A stretch of 64,000 nucleotides of DNA from Larix kaempferi (lineage: Eukaryota > Streptophyta > Pinopsida > Pinales > Pinaceae): positions 11,747,501 through 11,811,500 of the forward strand of contig BSBM01000007.1 in assembly GCA_027924585.1 (NCBI GenBank), read 5' to 3'. The notes beneath the pieces are model-generated. The model saw only the letters and a program-made list of their open reading frames with translations, did not search any database and was not told the DNA's origin. The translations under genes and the position numbers were made by a program. The number at the start of each line of letters is the position of its first letter. The first letter of the stretch is position 1. Shown one piece after another: positions 32,742 through 45,760 of the stretch.

Positions 32742-35638
32742 ATGTCCAAATCACTAGACAGAGAACAAGAGCTTAAACTTCAAGAAGCAATCCGAGTCTT
32801 TCGGCATGAGGGGATTGCAGAGTTAATGAAAACCCCTACCAAGAAGGTTGTACTTGAACCCGGTCAAGCATCTAGAAGGTCACCTCGACATAATCTAGCC
32901 ATGCAGGACAAAGGGAAAACCATAGCTAGACCATGAAGCAAGACTCCCAAGACAGGCCATATGGCACAAAGATCGTCGTTCTTTTAGAAAGAACCCTTGA
33001 AGTTGACACCAGAGTACATATCACCTCAGGTGCTGGATGCTCCTGTTTTTAATCTGGTCAAGAGTGCCCGTTATGAAATTCCCTTGTCGCCCATTTCGAA
33101 GCACGTAGAGGTTGCCCAGAACCTACTAGGAAAGATCCCAGAGTGTAAATGGGAAGACTATGACCTCCTAGGCGTACAGAAGGAAGAACCCCAGGATCCC
33201 AAGTACCCACAGTTCCAGCCTAACAAGTACATGTGCTGTAAGAAAGATGCTAAGGGCATATTTAACTTGGTCGTCAAAAGTTGGTTGACGCTGGTAGTGG
33301 AGTCTAGATTGTTGAACCTACTCCGACTACCTCATTTTGATCGTTCACCAGAACTTAATGCAGTGGTTCGCACTCTGATGGCGTGAATTCACCAAAGATA
33401 CATATGGATGGATTGAAATGTGGATTTGAACATTGACTTAATTCACCGCATAACAGAACTAAGTAAGTGCGACAAGGATCCCAAGCCGTTCTTCCAAGGG
33501 AAGGGTAAGGAAAAAGAAGCTATTGCGAAAATGAAGCAGAGCCATGCATTGGTGAAGGGAAAAAGAGGGTTTCCCACAGAATAAATTGAAGATAGAGAAA
33601 AAAGATTTGTCACAGAGTTGCTCGCAGGAAAAATCATAAGAACAGCTAGGCCTCCGGAGGTGCCTGCGGGCGTAATACTACTCGGTGCCGCAGCGGCTGA
33701 AGGGACCCAATTCAATTGGTTTCTGTACCTTCTAAATGAGTTCCTGGACGAACTCAATGATACTCAGGAGAATGGAGGTCAATTCCACTTCACGTGGTCT
33801 ATTATCCTCATTGCATTCACAGGATGGAAGGAACCAGAAAAATATGTCGGTGTAGTTATAGAAACCAACGATCCAACAGGATTTCGCTATGCCAACCTCT
33901 GGACAAATCTGAACGCAGAGCAGTAGCATGCGACAGTTGAAGTATTCTATCAGTATTACACCTAGCTACGCCCGGTGATCACCCGTATGTCGTGCATTAC
34001 AAAGCAGGTAAGGTCCAAGTACATTCGCATTATTGATTTTATGGCGGACATGTGATGTATCTTTATTTCACCCAAATCAAAGATGAAGAAACCAGAATGG
34101 TATGCGGGTAATTACCATATGTATGAGGAAGACATTGACATACTCATGAAGGATAGTCCGGCTGAATTCCATGTCGAAGTCATGGATGTCGAGACTGATT
34201 CAGAAGAAGATGAACCAATCCCGCTATCATGCACTATTGTTGAAGAAAAAGGAAAGAGGAAAGAACCTGAAATCCCACAGAAGCCAAAGGCACAGAAGAA
34301 GATGAAAGCAATAAAGAGTCAATCTGAGACAGTGCTGAATGAAGAAGACTTTGAAATGATTGCAGAAAAGGTTTCAGAACAGATGGAAGGGATAATGACA
34401 GAAAAAGATAAGAAGGATAAGGTCATATAGGATGACCTGCAAAGGACGAGGCTCGCACTGCAGGGCTTATGAAAAAGATGGACGATGTCTAGAAGAGCCT
34501 ACCCTTGCCACACGATGCAGGAGTTGAAGTGAGGTCGGAAGGAACCTCGCAACAAGCATCACCGTAGCTAGCCATAGAGATACCTTCAAAGACCAGAGTT
34601 GTTCATTTGGACCCATTTGCCATAGTGTTACCAATGTCAGAACATAGCATTCTAGACAAAAAAGCTGTCGAGCACATACAGCTCGACTTGGCCAAGATTC
34701 CTTTGCCTGGATTACACTTTCTAGACATGCAGATCGTCGATGAGATGCATGAAAGAATAGTAGATTCCATGAAGTCTCAGGTGGAGTTGCAAGCTGCAAA
34801 CAGGCAGCTCGAGGACTCTAGTTCACACATGCAGATACAATTTTATGATGAATAGGACCGTCGGCTACGACTAGAGAACACGATTTCTGATGTCGCGAAA
34901 GATATTGAAGACGTAGAACTCCAGGATGATCCTTCGGACACCGTTCTGAGGATCAGAGAAAGGGTGAAATATTTGAAGATGGAGTTACAAGATAAGGAGA
35001 TTCTTCATGAGGCCGATCTTACCACCTTGAAGGAAAAGCTCAATGCGTAGGCACCATTAACTGAGCAGCAGTTAAGAGAGCAAGCAGTTAGCACTGCGAC
35101 ACAGAACATAACCAGCAAGATGGCTAATTGCCAAGATTTGTTGGACAAGGTTTCAAAGGAATTTACTGCCCTTAAAGAGGATCAAGGGCTACTGCAAGTA
35201 AAGACCACAGTAAAATAAAAGTAGACCACGCTAGAACAATTGGACGCAGAGGTCAAGGCTCTTCCACCCAGAGATAGGCCGTGAAGGTATAAGGAGATAT
35301 CAGGCTTGAAAAAGGAGGTCTAAGCGCTAAGAGAAAAAGAGACTGAGATGGATAATTAGGCGCAGCAACTCCTGGAGTATGCTACAGCAGTATCGTAGCA
35401 GATCGAAGACAAGCTGAAAGATCTGCGCGACAACTAGGAGAAGGTAAGGGAATAGATTGGAGAAGAGATAAATCCGACACTGCTTGAAACAATAAAGCAA
35501 GTCGAGCAAGACACCAAGAAATCAGTGGAACGGTTGATCGACACTTACAATGAGTTCATAGCCAAGCTAGCTCCACAGGTCGTGGAGTAGATCCAGAAGG
35601 ATGAAGCAGAAGGTGGCTCGGGGACAAGCCACATGTAA
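32742..35638 (+). pseudogene. G2 3' open frame with coiled-coil C-terminus
   Basis: Starts at ATG 32742 and ends at TAA 35636-35638, 12 bp before the 3' LTR: about 965 codons with one frameshift between 34430 and 34607 and many stops. The first half has conserved-looking blocks (SPISKHVEVAQNLLGKIP, KWEDYDLLG, LLRLPHFDRSPELN, PPEVPAGVILLGAA, NWFLYLLNEFLDELND, WSIILIAFTGWKEP). A charged linker follows (DVETDSEEDEP, KRKEPEIPQKPKAQKK). The last about 300 codons are Glu/Lys/Leu/Gln-rich and look like a coiled coil. The minus-strand copy in G3 (37997-40889) is collinear. I do not recognise the protein; no signal peptide or transmembrane segment was seen. Confidence 0.65.
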
Positions 35639-35650
35639 GTGTTAGGGGCA

Positions 35651-37416
35651 TGTTGGGCCTATCCCAAGTTGGGGCAATTTTGGATAGCACAAGGAGGTTG
35701 AGCTACGGAGTTGAGCGCAGCTCAACAAAAGATATAATTTTGTACAAGTATGGGGGATGCTGTGAAGTTGTGAACACAACCAAATTTTGGTAGTACCACG
35801 AAGGTCAGCGCTGTGAGGAAGCAGTACTACGAAGTGATCAGGCCATGTGGAGCCAGCAAAGTAGATTGATGGACGAAGGACAGATACAGGTACCGGATAG
35901 ACCAGCGGTGGTCTAATTTTGGCAAGTATACTCCAGGATGCCGAGCTGTGGGCATGAGCATATCAGGAAGGCGACCAGTTGTACCAGTTCGTTAAGTGGA
36001 GAATGACTCAGGGAAAGCGACAGCTGGGCATGCTTAGTGGTACAAGACTGTTAAGTGGAGAATAGCGCTGAGAAAGCGACTAGAGGCCGAGCCAGTTGTA
36101 TGAGGACATTAAGGGGACGAATGGTCTACAAAGAAAGTGACTGGAAGCTGAGCCAGTTGTATGAGTCTGTTAGTGGAAGGGTGGCTCAATGAAGATGACC
36201 TATTGGTGTTCACACAGTAGGAAGGCCAAAAGTGACAAAACGAAGGTGTGGAGGACTGCCACGACAGCACACTCACTACCAGAGGCCAGAAGGATGGTTT
36301 AGAGAAACCATAGCAATTTTGGAAACCCTAAGGGTTTTGGTCTTTAGCATTGTAAAGACATGACGTTGGGTCATGGTCTATAAAAGAAGACATTTTTGTA
36401 AGGGAAGGGGTTGTTGGTTGGTTACTTTTTGGGGTTCTCTCATTAATTTTGTTATTGATGTATTATAAGATCTTTTATGAGTGAGAAGCCATTGTAAAGG
36501 CTCTGCAGCTGTGTGCGCAGAGATCTAGCTGAGAGAGAAGAGAGGTTCTGTAGTTGAGTGCGTAGATAAAGAGCGGTTGTTCCCTTCCCATTAAAGATAT
36601 ATATATAAAAACCATTCTTGTGGATGTAGCTTCCCACCCAAGGGAGTGAACCACGTTAAATATTGTGTTGTGTGATTGAGTGGAACAATGTTGAGTGTGA
36701 TTGCATTTATCTGTTTTCTGTAGATGAATGTATGAATATTTCCTTGCATTTTGTTATGTGAAGACTTTTGTATGCATTTTCCATCAGGAGAATATGGAGA
36801 TGATATGTTAAGTCTGCATGAATAGATGAATGGTTAATACTTAGCTTCACTTCTGAAATCAGTGAATCAGTTATTTGTTCAAGTGTTAAGAGATTGCTTA
36901 AGTACTTTCCTATGCGTAGCAGACGAATGAATGATAAGTGATTTACATCTGCGGTAGACGCTTAAATAGTAAACATTCTAAGTGTATAAACGAATGTTAG
37001 AGTAATATCCATTTCAGTGCATGAATGAGTGGATGAGTAATACTCAGTTCAGCACCTTAAACGTTTTCCTATAATCCAAGTATAAAGTTGAATGCGATTG
37101 TTCACAGTCTCAGTAGAAGTCCCGCGGTAGAAGGACTTAGTGGTGCAGACCACGACATTGTCCATCGTTGCGCAGTCTCACCTCGCAGCACATACCCCCT
37201 GTTGCGCTACGCAATATGTCTGTCGAAACAACTCATCACATACTATGGAAATCTGATTCCATAGTACCCCATAGATACACCTTGGGTGAGACCTCAACCT
37301 ACTCGCAGGTTGTTACCGAAAGGGCCGGTGCGAAGGGGTTTTGTTGGTAAAAAAGAAAACCGTGACGAACCCGGGTCTTATTGAAAACCTCTGAGTCAGC
37401 ATCAATAAAGCCAACA
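35651..37416 (+). mobile_element. 3' LTR of G2 (1766 bp)
   Basis: Starts TGTTGGGCCTATCC and ends AAGCCAACA, both canonical. TATA box at 36379-36386. The right flank CTTTC belongs to the G3 LTR target site. The weak purine run TTAGGGGCA just left of it may be the polypurine tract. Confidence 0.92.
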
Positions 37417-37984
37417 CTTTCATCCTTCCTATTGTGCGCACACCAACAGGTCATCTTCATCGAGCCTCCATTCCACTAACGGACTTGTACGATTGGCTCA
37501 GCTCCCAATCGCTTCCTTTGCAGACCGTTCTTCCTCTTAACAGCTTCGTACAACTGGTTCATCCTCCAGTCACTTTCTGAGCTCCATTCTCCTCTTAACG
37601 ATCTTGTACCACTAAGCATGCCCAGTTGTTGCTTTCCTTGTGTCATTCTCCACTTAACGAACTTGTACAACTAGCCGCCTTCCTCATATGCTCATGCTCG
37701 CAACTTGACATCCTAGAGCATATTTGCCAAAATCAGACCACCGCTGGTATATCCGGTACATGTACCTATCCTTCGTCCATCATTCTGCTTTGCTGGCTCC
37801 ATGTGGCTTGATCCCTTTGCAGCACTGCTTCCTCGCACCGCTGATCTTCACGGTATTGCCAAAATAACTTCGCAGCATACCCCATACTTGTACAAAATTA
37901 TATCTTTTGTTGAGCTGCGCTCAAATCCGCAGCTCAACCTCCTTATGTTATAAAAAATTGCCCCAACTTCGGCTAGGCCCAACA
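37417..37984 (-). mobile_element. G3 3' LTR, proximal part
   Basis: Continues the split LTR from 21869 and ends GGCCCAACA, the LTR start read on minus. The two parts together give about 1.77 kb, the normal family length. With the G2 3' LTR it forms an inverted repeat (35651-36214 against 37421-37984). Confidence 0.88.
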
Positions 37985-37996
37985 TGCCTCTAAAAC

Positions 37997-40889
37997 TTAC
38001 ATGTGGCTTGTCCCTGAGCCACCTTCTGCTTCCACCTTCTGGATCTACTCCGCAACCTGTGGAGCTAGCTTGGCCGTGAACTTATTGTAAGTACCAATCA
38101 ACTGTTCTAATGCTTCCTTGGTGTCTTGCTCAACTTGCTTTACTGTATCAAGTAGTGCCAGAGTTATCTCTTCTCCAATCTGTCCTTGTACCTGCTCCTG
38201 GTTATTGCGCATATCTTTCAGCTTATCTTCGATCTGCTGCGATATTGCTGTGGCATCCTCTAGGAGTTGCTGTGATGGATTATCCATCTCAATCTCTTTT
38301 ACTCTTAATGCTTGGACCTCCTTCTTCAAGCTTGAGATCTCCTTATAGCTCGGCAGCCTATCTATGGGTGGTAGAGCATTGACCTCTGCATCCAATAGTT
38401 CCAGCACGATCTACTTTTCTTTTACCGTGGTCTTTAACTGCAGTATCCTTTGATCCTCTTCAAGGGCAGTGAATTCCTTTGAAACCTTCTCCAACAAATC
38501 TTGGCACTTAGCCATCTCACTGGTTATGTTCTATGCCATGGCGCTAACTGCTTGCTCTATTAGCTACTGCTCAGTTAATGGTGCCTGCTTATTGAGCCTT
38601 TCCTTCAAGGTGGCAAGATCAGCCTCATGAAGAATCTCTTTATATTATAACTCCATCTTCAAGTATTTCACCCTTTCTTCGATCCTCAGAACGGTGTCTA
38701 CAGGATCATCCTGGAGTTCTAAATCTTCAATCTCTTTTGCGATATCAGTAATGGTGTTCTCCAATCATAGCCGATGGTCCTGTTCATCATAAAATTGTAT
38801 CTGTGTGCACAAGCTAGAGTCCTCGAGCTGCCTATTTTCAGCTTGCAGCTCCGCCTGCAACTTCATGGAATCTATTGTTCTTTCATGCATCTAATCGACG
38901 ATCTGCATGTGCAGAAAGTGTAATCCAGGAAATGGAATCGTGGCCAAGTCGAGATCGACCCGCTCAACACCCTTTGTGTCTAGAACAATCTATTTTCACA
39001 TTGGTAAGGAGATGGCCAATGGGTCCATATGAACAACTCTGGTCTTTGAAGGCAATGTTATGGCTAGCTGCGGCGGTGTCTGCTGTGAGGCTCCTGCTGA
39101 CCTCCCTTCAGCTCTTGCATTGCGCGGCAAGGGTAGGCTCTTCTGGACATCGCCCATCTTTTTCATAATCCCTTGCAGTGCGAGCCTAGTCCTATGTAGG
39201 TCATCCTATATGACCTTGTCCTTCTTTTCTTTTTCTGTCATTAGCTCCCCCATCTGCTCTGAAACCTTTTCTGCAATCATGTCGAAGTCTTCTTAATTAA
39301 GAACTGTCTCAGATTGACTCTTTATTGCTTTCATCTTCTTCCGTGCCTTTGGCTTCTGCATGGTTCCAGGTTCCTTCCTCTTCCCCTTTTCTTCAACAAT
39401 GGAGCATGATAGCGGGATTGGTTCATCTTCTTCTGAATCAGTCTCGACATTCATGATTTCGACACAGAACTCAGTTGGCCATTCCCTCATGAGGATGTCA
39501 ATGTCTTCCTCATACATATGGTAATTACCCACATACCATTCTGGCTTCTTCATCCTTGCTTTGGGTGAAATAAAGATACATCGCATGTCCGCCATAAAAT
39601 AAATAATGCTAATGTACTTTGACGTTACCTTCTTTGTAATGTGTGACGTATGGGTGATCGCTTGGTGTAGCTGGGTATAATACTGATAGAATACTTCAGC
39701 TATCACATGCTGCCACTCTGCATTGACATTTGGCCAAAGGTTGGCATAGAGGAATCCTCTTGGATCATTGGTTTCTGTAATTACATGGACATATTTTTCC
39801 GGTCCTTCCATACTATGAATGCAATGAGGATAATCAACCACGTGAAGTGGAATTGACCTCCATTTTCTTGGGATCATTGAGTTCGTCCAGGAACTCATTT
39901 AGAAGGTACTGACACCAATTGAATTGGATCCCTTCAACCACTGCGACACCGAGTAATATTACACCCACAAGAACCTTCGGAGGCCTGGATGTTCTTAAGA
40001 TTTTTCCTGCGAGCAACTATGTGACAAATCTTGTCGCTCTATCTTCAATTTTTTTTGTGGGAAACCCTCTTTTTCCCTTTACCAGTGCATGGCTTTTCTT
40101 CATCTTCGCTATAGCTTATTTTTCCTTACTCTTCCCTTGGAAGATTTGCTTGGGGTCCTTTCCGCCCTTACTTAATCATGTTATGTGGTGGATTAAGTCA
40201 ATGTTCAAATCCACATTTTGATCCATCCATAGTTATCCCTGGTGAATTTGTGCCATCAGAGTGCGAACCACTACATTAAGTTCTGGTGAACGATCAAAAT
40301 GAGGTAGTCGGAGCAGGTTCAGCAATCCAGAATCCACTACTAGTGTCAACCAGCTTTCGGCGACCAAGTTAAATATGCCCTTAGCATCTTTCTTCCAGAT
40401 GTACTGGTCAGGTTGGAACTGTGGGTACTTGGGATGGTGGGGTTCTTCCTTCTGTATGCCTAGGAGGTCATAGTCTTCCCATTTGCACTCTGGGATCTTT
40501 CCTAGCAGGTTTTTGGCAACCTCTACATGCTTTGAAATTGGTGACAAGGGGATTTCATAACGGGCACCCTTGACCAGATTAAAAACAGGGGCATCCAGCG
40601 TCCAAGGTGATATGTACTCCAGTGTCAAATTCAAGGGTTCCTTCTGAAAGATCGACGATCTTAGCTTCGTCTGGCCTATCTTGGGAGTCTTGCTTCGTGG
40701 TCGAGCTGTGGCTGTCTGTTTGTCCTGCATGGATGGATTATGTCGAGGTGACCATCTAGATGGTTGATCAGGTTCGAGTACAACCTTCTTGGAAGGGGTT
40801 TTCATTAACTCTGCAATCCCCTCGTTCTAAAAGACTCAGATTGCTTCTTGAAGTGTAAGCTGTTCTTCTTTGTCTGGTGATTTGGACAT
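37997..40889 (-). pseudogene. G3 3' open frame with coiled-coil C-terminus
   Basis: Same layout as the G2 3' frame: ATG at 40889, SPISKHVEVAKNLLGKIP and LLRLPHFDRSPELN at 40233-40805, NWCQYLLNEFLDELND near 39880, a charged linker near 39300-39450, and a coiled-coil-like end at 37997-38900. It ends at TAA 37997-37999, 12 bp from the LTR. Fewer stops than in G2 in the first half; frameshifts near 39870. Its length and end point agree with the G2 copy, supporting a real ancestral gene. Confidence 0.65.
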
Positions 40890-41471
40890 TCACTTGCGAG
40901 AGTAGGCAACTGTTTCTGAGGTATGACTAAGTATTTCTAACACAAGAGCGAGCACATGAAAATTCTAAGTGTCTGGTAACACCCACGAGTCGTTATGCAG
41001 TGTTATTTATAGGCGTAGTCGAGTCCCCCCCCCCGCACCTTCCAATGGCTAGATGAGCATTTAATGAGGTGTATGTTGGCCAATTTGAGCATATCCTTCA
41101 GTCCCTTCCATCGTTAGCGTGTTCAGAATGGTTATCTTTTTGTTAAATTCTCAAGCGAGTGCTTGCGACGGTCATATAATGGCTATATTTTCATCTAAAG
41201 CAGGGTAACGACTATTTTTCTGAGTACTGTACCGAGCTGTGTGGCAGTGCATCTTTGATCCTACACAATTACTTCACAGTGTCGGTGTTTGAACTACGCG
41301 GCTCCCTTTTTCTTTCCTTTCTTCTTCTTTTTTTTTTCTTCCCGCGCAGCTTCAGTAGTGCTGCGCGGTACACACATTGTTCTACTTATCGTACATTTAC
41401 AGACTCCTTTACATTTCCAGTGTCCAATTTCAACTGTACTTGACACCTAGAAATTTCTCCCTCTGTTTATC
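40890..41471. other. G3 spacer between integrase and 3' frame
   Basis: Counterpart of 32148-32741 on the other strand, with a pyrimidine-rich microsatellite at about 41306-41345 and a run of C at 41026-41034. No gene seen. Confidence 0.5.
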
Positions 41472-42700
41472 ATTCAGGATTCTACGAAGCAGGGCTATCA
41501 TGGTACAACTTTAGCCTGCTTCCATTTATCAAAGTTGGTAGTGTATCGCCAGCTAAATTGGCTAACTAGACTGCACTAGTGTTAGTAACATGTATCACAG
41601 TATATGGACAAAGCCAATGCATCTTAAATTTACCAAGAAACCTCATGAATTTGCTATCATATAGGAGGACTAGGTCACCTACCTAAAAGCACTTGTTCTT
41701 TATATAGCGATCATGCCATGCTTTCTCACGGTATTTCTAGACTTGCTGGTGGAAGCCAGCGATGACGCGATCTTCCTCCAACCCAACTAGGTGTAGCAAC
41801 CTTTCTTCTAGCGCTGCGGGGTCTGCCATCCTTGTGAATGTAGCGATTCTTAAGCTGGGGACAATGTACTCCATTGGCATTATAGCTTCCTATCCGTAAT
41901 CCAACTAAAAGGGTGTGTGCCCCATCAATTTTTTGCAAGTGGTCTTATATGCCCATAACACAGATGAGATGTACAGGTCCCAATCATCTCTATTCACATT
42001 GCAAACTTTACTCAGCACATTCTCCAATATTTTATTGAAAGCCTCAACAGTGCCATTCGCCTGTGGGTGATATGGTGTATTGCACTGATGATGGATATGG
42101 AATTCCTCTATGAGAGATTCAATAGTCTTGTTTAAAAAGTGAGTGCCTTGGTCACTCATCAAAATCTTTGGGCACTCGAAACTTGACAATATTTCTTCAA
42201 AAATGAACTACGCAGCAGTGCCTGCATTGCAGTCCTTCACTGGTTTTGCTTCTGCCCATCTGGTGAGGTAGTCAATAGCAGTAATGATATACCTCACACT
42301 AGTTCTTTTCCGTGGTGGGTTTATAGGTCCCACAAAATCAATGGCCCGTTTTTCAAATTCCTGCAAGGTCAACTGCAGATTCAATGGCATCTCATCCTTG
42401 TGTGAAGGTTTTCCTGTCCTCTAACAGACATCGTAGTTCTGGCAGTGTTGTTTAGAGTCTTTATGGATCATAGGCCACCATAGCCCTATGCATAATATCT
42501 TCTGCGCGGTAGCCCTTCCTACATAATATCCTCCTGCGATCCCTGAGTGGGCATCTGCTAAGATGAATGGTCTCTCATGGTCTAGTACACATCTACACAA
42601 GACTTCATTCGGTCTGCGTTTGTATAACTGACCTGCAATAATAGTGAAGTCTGCGGCCCGCACTACTAGCTGCTTCTTCTGTTGGATGGAGAACTCCTGC
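41472..42700 (-). pseudogene. G3 integrase
   Basis: Zinc finger with GGYYVGRATAQKIL and NYDVC (one His of the HHCC set is Tyr and the first Cys is Tyr). The core has AIDFVGPIN, a TAG at 42208-42210, [11 protein letters not shown] and NGTVEAFNK. The C-terminal part lies at 41472-41720 and is frameshifted. Catalytic residues are readable, but stops and frameshifts make it inactive. Confidence 0.85.
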
Positions 42701-44260
42701 GGTGCCAACCTTATTGTTAAGAACTCAATGATGTCCTTATAATAATAATTGGAAATCTGTATAGAAAATAATTGCACATCAGGAAGACTATCTTCAATGT
42801 TCGTCGGCTCTTCTCCTGAATCAATCCTAGAGAGATGGTCAGGTCCCCAGTTCAGCCTACCGGGCTTAACAACAATTTCAAAAACATACTCCTGGAATAG
42901 CAACAGCCATCTGCATATGGCCCCCCCTAACACTGGCTTATTGACCAAGTATTTCAACGCAGAATGGTCAGTGAACATAAGGAAGTTTGCACCAAGTAAG
43001 TAGTGTCTGAATTTCTAGAGTGCATATACCATCGCAAGGCCTTCCCTCTCAGTAGTAGTGTAATTTTTCTCTGCTTTCGAGAGCTTTCTACTTGAAAATG
43101 CAATGGGATGATCAATACCTCCTTCTCCTGGCTGAGCTAATACAATTCCCAGGGCAATGCATGATGCATCAACATGAACATGGAATAGCTTTGCCCAGTC
43201 TAGGAAGACTAGGATCAGGGCAGTAACCATCTTTTCTTTAAGCGTGTCAAAACCCTGTTCACATTCCGCGTTCCAAATGAACTGTGCGTCTTTCTTTAGG
43301 AGATTTTCGATTGCTATGGTTATCTGCGCATAACCCTTTATGAAATTCTTGTAATATCCAGTTTGGCCTAAGGTAGAGCGCAACATCTTAACAGAAGTTG
43401 GTGTGGGCAAATTCACAATAATAGCAATCTTCGAAGGGTCCACCATCAATCCCTGCTTACAGACAATGTGTCCAAGTAAAATTCTGTATGGAACACAAAA
43501 GACGCACTTCTTTAGATTCAATGAGATCTGATGCTGTCGACGCTTCTCAAGCATCATTCTAAGATTCATGTAGTGGTTCTTCAATAGACCAAACACAGTC
43601 CAATCATCAAAATAGGCTTCCAGAAACTTGTGCATGAAATCTTTAAATGCTGCAACGACGACTCAGGAAAATATGGTAGGCGCGTTCTTTAAGACAAAGG
43701 GCATTATTGTATACTAGAACGACCCCCATTCTATAGAAAACATCATCTTATGCCTATTCACGGGATCAATTCTGATCTGATGATATCTGAAGAAACCATC
43801 AGTAAAGGAATAGGCCTCATTCCCTCCAACATAGTCAAGCACTTCATCTGTGAAAGGAGTGGGGAATAAGTTGTGCATAGAAGCATCATTCATTTTTCTG
43901 AGATCCACACAAATCCTAATCTCACCCTTCGTTTTCTTATCCTAAACGAACATGGGACTAATCCAATCAGATTCCTCGACAGGTTCAATGATTCCTACTT
44001 CTAGCATCTTATCCAACTCTACGCGAACTCTTTCTTTATACCGTGGGTTCAATCTATATGGCCTCTGCTTCACAAGCTTGGCACTTGGTTTCAAGGGGAT
44101 CTTCATGACTCCTAGGTCTCCTAGAATTCCTTTCATTTCTATAGATTTTGTCGAAAATAGCTCCTGATACTCATGTAAGGTGTCTGCGATCTCCGCAATA
44201 GTCTACTCATCCCAATAGTCTCCAATTGATGCGAACTTTGGCTCTTTACTTGTTCCAATA
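42701..44260 (-). pseudogene. G3 reverse transcriptase and RNase H
   Basis: Same order as in G2: KQRPYRLNPRYKERV near 44060, VDLRKMNDAS, FTDGFFRYHQIRI, a frameshift/stop near 43715, the catalytic box YFDD at 43603-43614, KQGLMVDPSKIAII, TGYYKNFIKGYAQ, then RNase H (HVHVDASCIALG, EKNYTTTEREGLAMVYAL, TDHSALKYLVNKP). The piece 43015-43635 is open for 206 codons, less damaged than the same part of G2. Confidence 0.88.
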
Positions 44261-44268
44261 TTCACCTT

Positions 44269-45060
44269 CTATGTCTTTACCGGTCCGCTCATATCTGGGA
44301 TTTCCAGTGGAGGTCCTTCTACATCGCGTGCACCCTCTGACTCTGGTATGTTTATGCAGTGTGGATCATCGTCATCATCTTCCTTTCTATGCCCATATTT
44401 TTTAGCTAGGTTATAACACTCTATGGGATGTTCTTCATATTTCTTCCATTCCGAGTGTAGGTTCGCAGGAACGGTATCTTCCTCGAAGAATTCTTCCCAT
44501 GTCATATCTGCATGAAGACAGTATCCCATGAATATGCATTCCTTAATTATCTACAGTGCCTCATGGATCAGTGGATTGTTGTCCTCAAAGCTGAAGTCCC
44601 TCTGGAAGTTGGCAGTCAACATCTCCCAATCAGTGGTTTCCTTGCGCAGCTCCAAGTCTAGGTACCATTTATTTGGAATGTCATCCTCCATGGTATGCAT
44701 AAATAGGTGCACCCATTCTTCATGTGGCCTTTCTAGCCATTCCTGTGAACAGACTTTAATGTGCTGACTAGGATCTGTCTGTCCATTAAACTTCTCAAAG
44801 GGTAAAGTAACCCTGTCGACAAACTGAATCTGCATCTTAATCCTGCATTGATCCCAAGTGGTCAATGTCTACTTGTGCGCAGCCCACCATCTAGATGGTG
44901 TGTCACGCAATGCCATATCCAATGCGGGTAACCTATGCTCATCTGGAACTGCTACAGTATATTCCTGGATGAAAGTGTAAACATTAGCAGAACCATCATA
45001 TGTAGGAATGGGACTTACCTTCTTTCTGATCCAGCATAGTGATTTTGTAACCTGCGTGCA
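44269..45060 (-). pseudogene. G3 gag-like block between protease and RT
   Basis: Collinear with 28500-29185: LPALDMALRDTPSRWW, TTWDQCRIKMQIQF, PFEKFNGQTDPSQHIKVC, EEWVHLFMHTMEDDIP and KWYLDLELRKETTDWEML, then a charged segment with EEHPIECYNLAKKYG. Presence in both copies shows it is an inherited part of the family. Confidence 0.65.
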
Positions 45061-45760
45061 CCTTCTTGCTGATACTTCATGCATGCAGCTTTGCCAATTT
45101 TCCAGTCCTACCTCTGAGTCAGATACGCAGGAGCTGTCACATCTCCAGCTGAGTGTACCATTCGCAGTAGGATTAATGTAATCTTCCTGGTTTGTTGTGA
45201 GCTGGTATAGTCTGTCCAAGTATTGAGCCTTGGATTCCTCCTGAATTGGCTCGCTGTATCTGTCACCATCTGCAGGATCCAATGGTGCGATGACCCTAAG
45301 ATGATTTTTTTCAAATATCATCTTCTTTTTCTTCAGGTTTATGATAGCCAAGTTATCAATAGCCCAGTCAATTCCTAGCAGTGCAGAAAAAGGTTGAATA
45401 TCATCCACAATCGCGATAACTTCGAAGTTTGCATGACTTTGGACTCCATCAATGTCGACCACCACATTAGCTAACCAACCAAAAGGTATGACTTTCTCCT
45501 GGTTATCCATTCTCAGCTAGATAGGTGACCATGAAAACTTTGGTCGACCCATCTACTGCCATGTATGCTTAGTCAAGACATTCACTTCAGATCCCAGATC
45601 AAGGATGACTTCATCCATTTCAAAATATCCTATCTGCGTGGTAAGCCTCATTTCTCGGCCTGTTCTTTTATGCTTACTTATGTGATGTACAGCACTATCA
45701 GAAGTTTATGTTCCCATCTGTGGTTCATATTGGTTTATGAACTTCTATAGCTCTACTATG
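45061..45760 (-). pseudogene. G3 aspartic protease
   Basis: Active-site loop ILDLGSEVNVLTK near 45590, then stops at TWQ-stop and SPI-stop where G2 has Gln, then LLGIDWAIDNLAIINLKKK. The uninterrupted piece 44869-45510 joins protease to the gag-like block in one frame, suggesting a single polyprotein. Confidence 0.8.

Larger units (their letters stand above)
21870..37416 (+). mobile_element. G2: full-length Ty3/gypsy element inside the G3 LTR
   Basis: A plus-strand element of 15.5 kb including a 1.7 kb solo LTR insertion. LTRs are 1761 and 1766 bp; the order is PBS, gag, protease, gag-like block, RT-RNase H, integrase and a long 3' frame. It is bounded by the near-perfect duplication CTTGC/CTTTC. 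Every coding part has stops, and there are several frameshifts. It is the most complete member of its family here. Confidence 0.92.
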
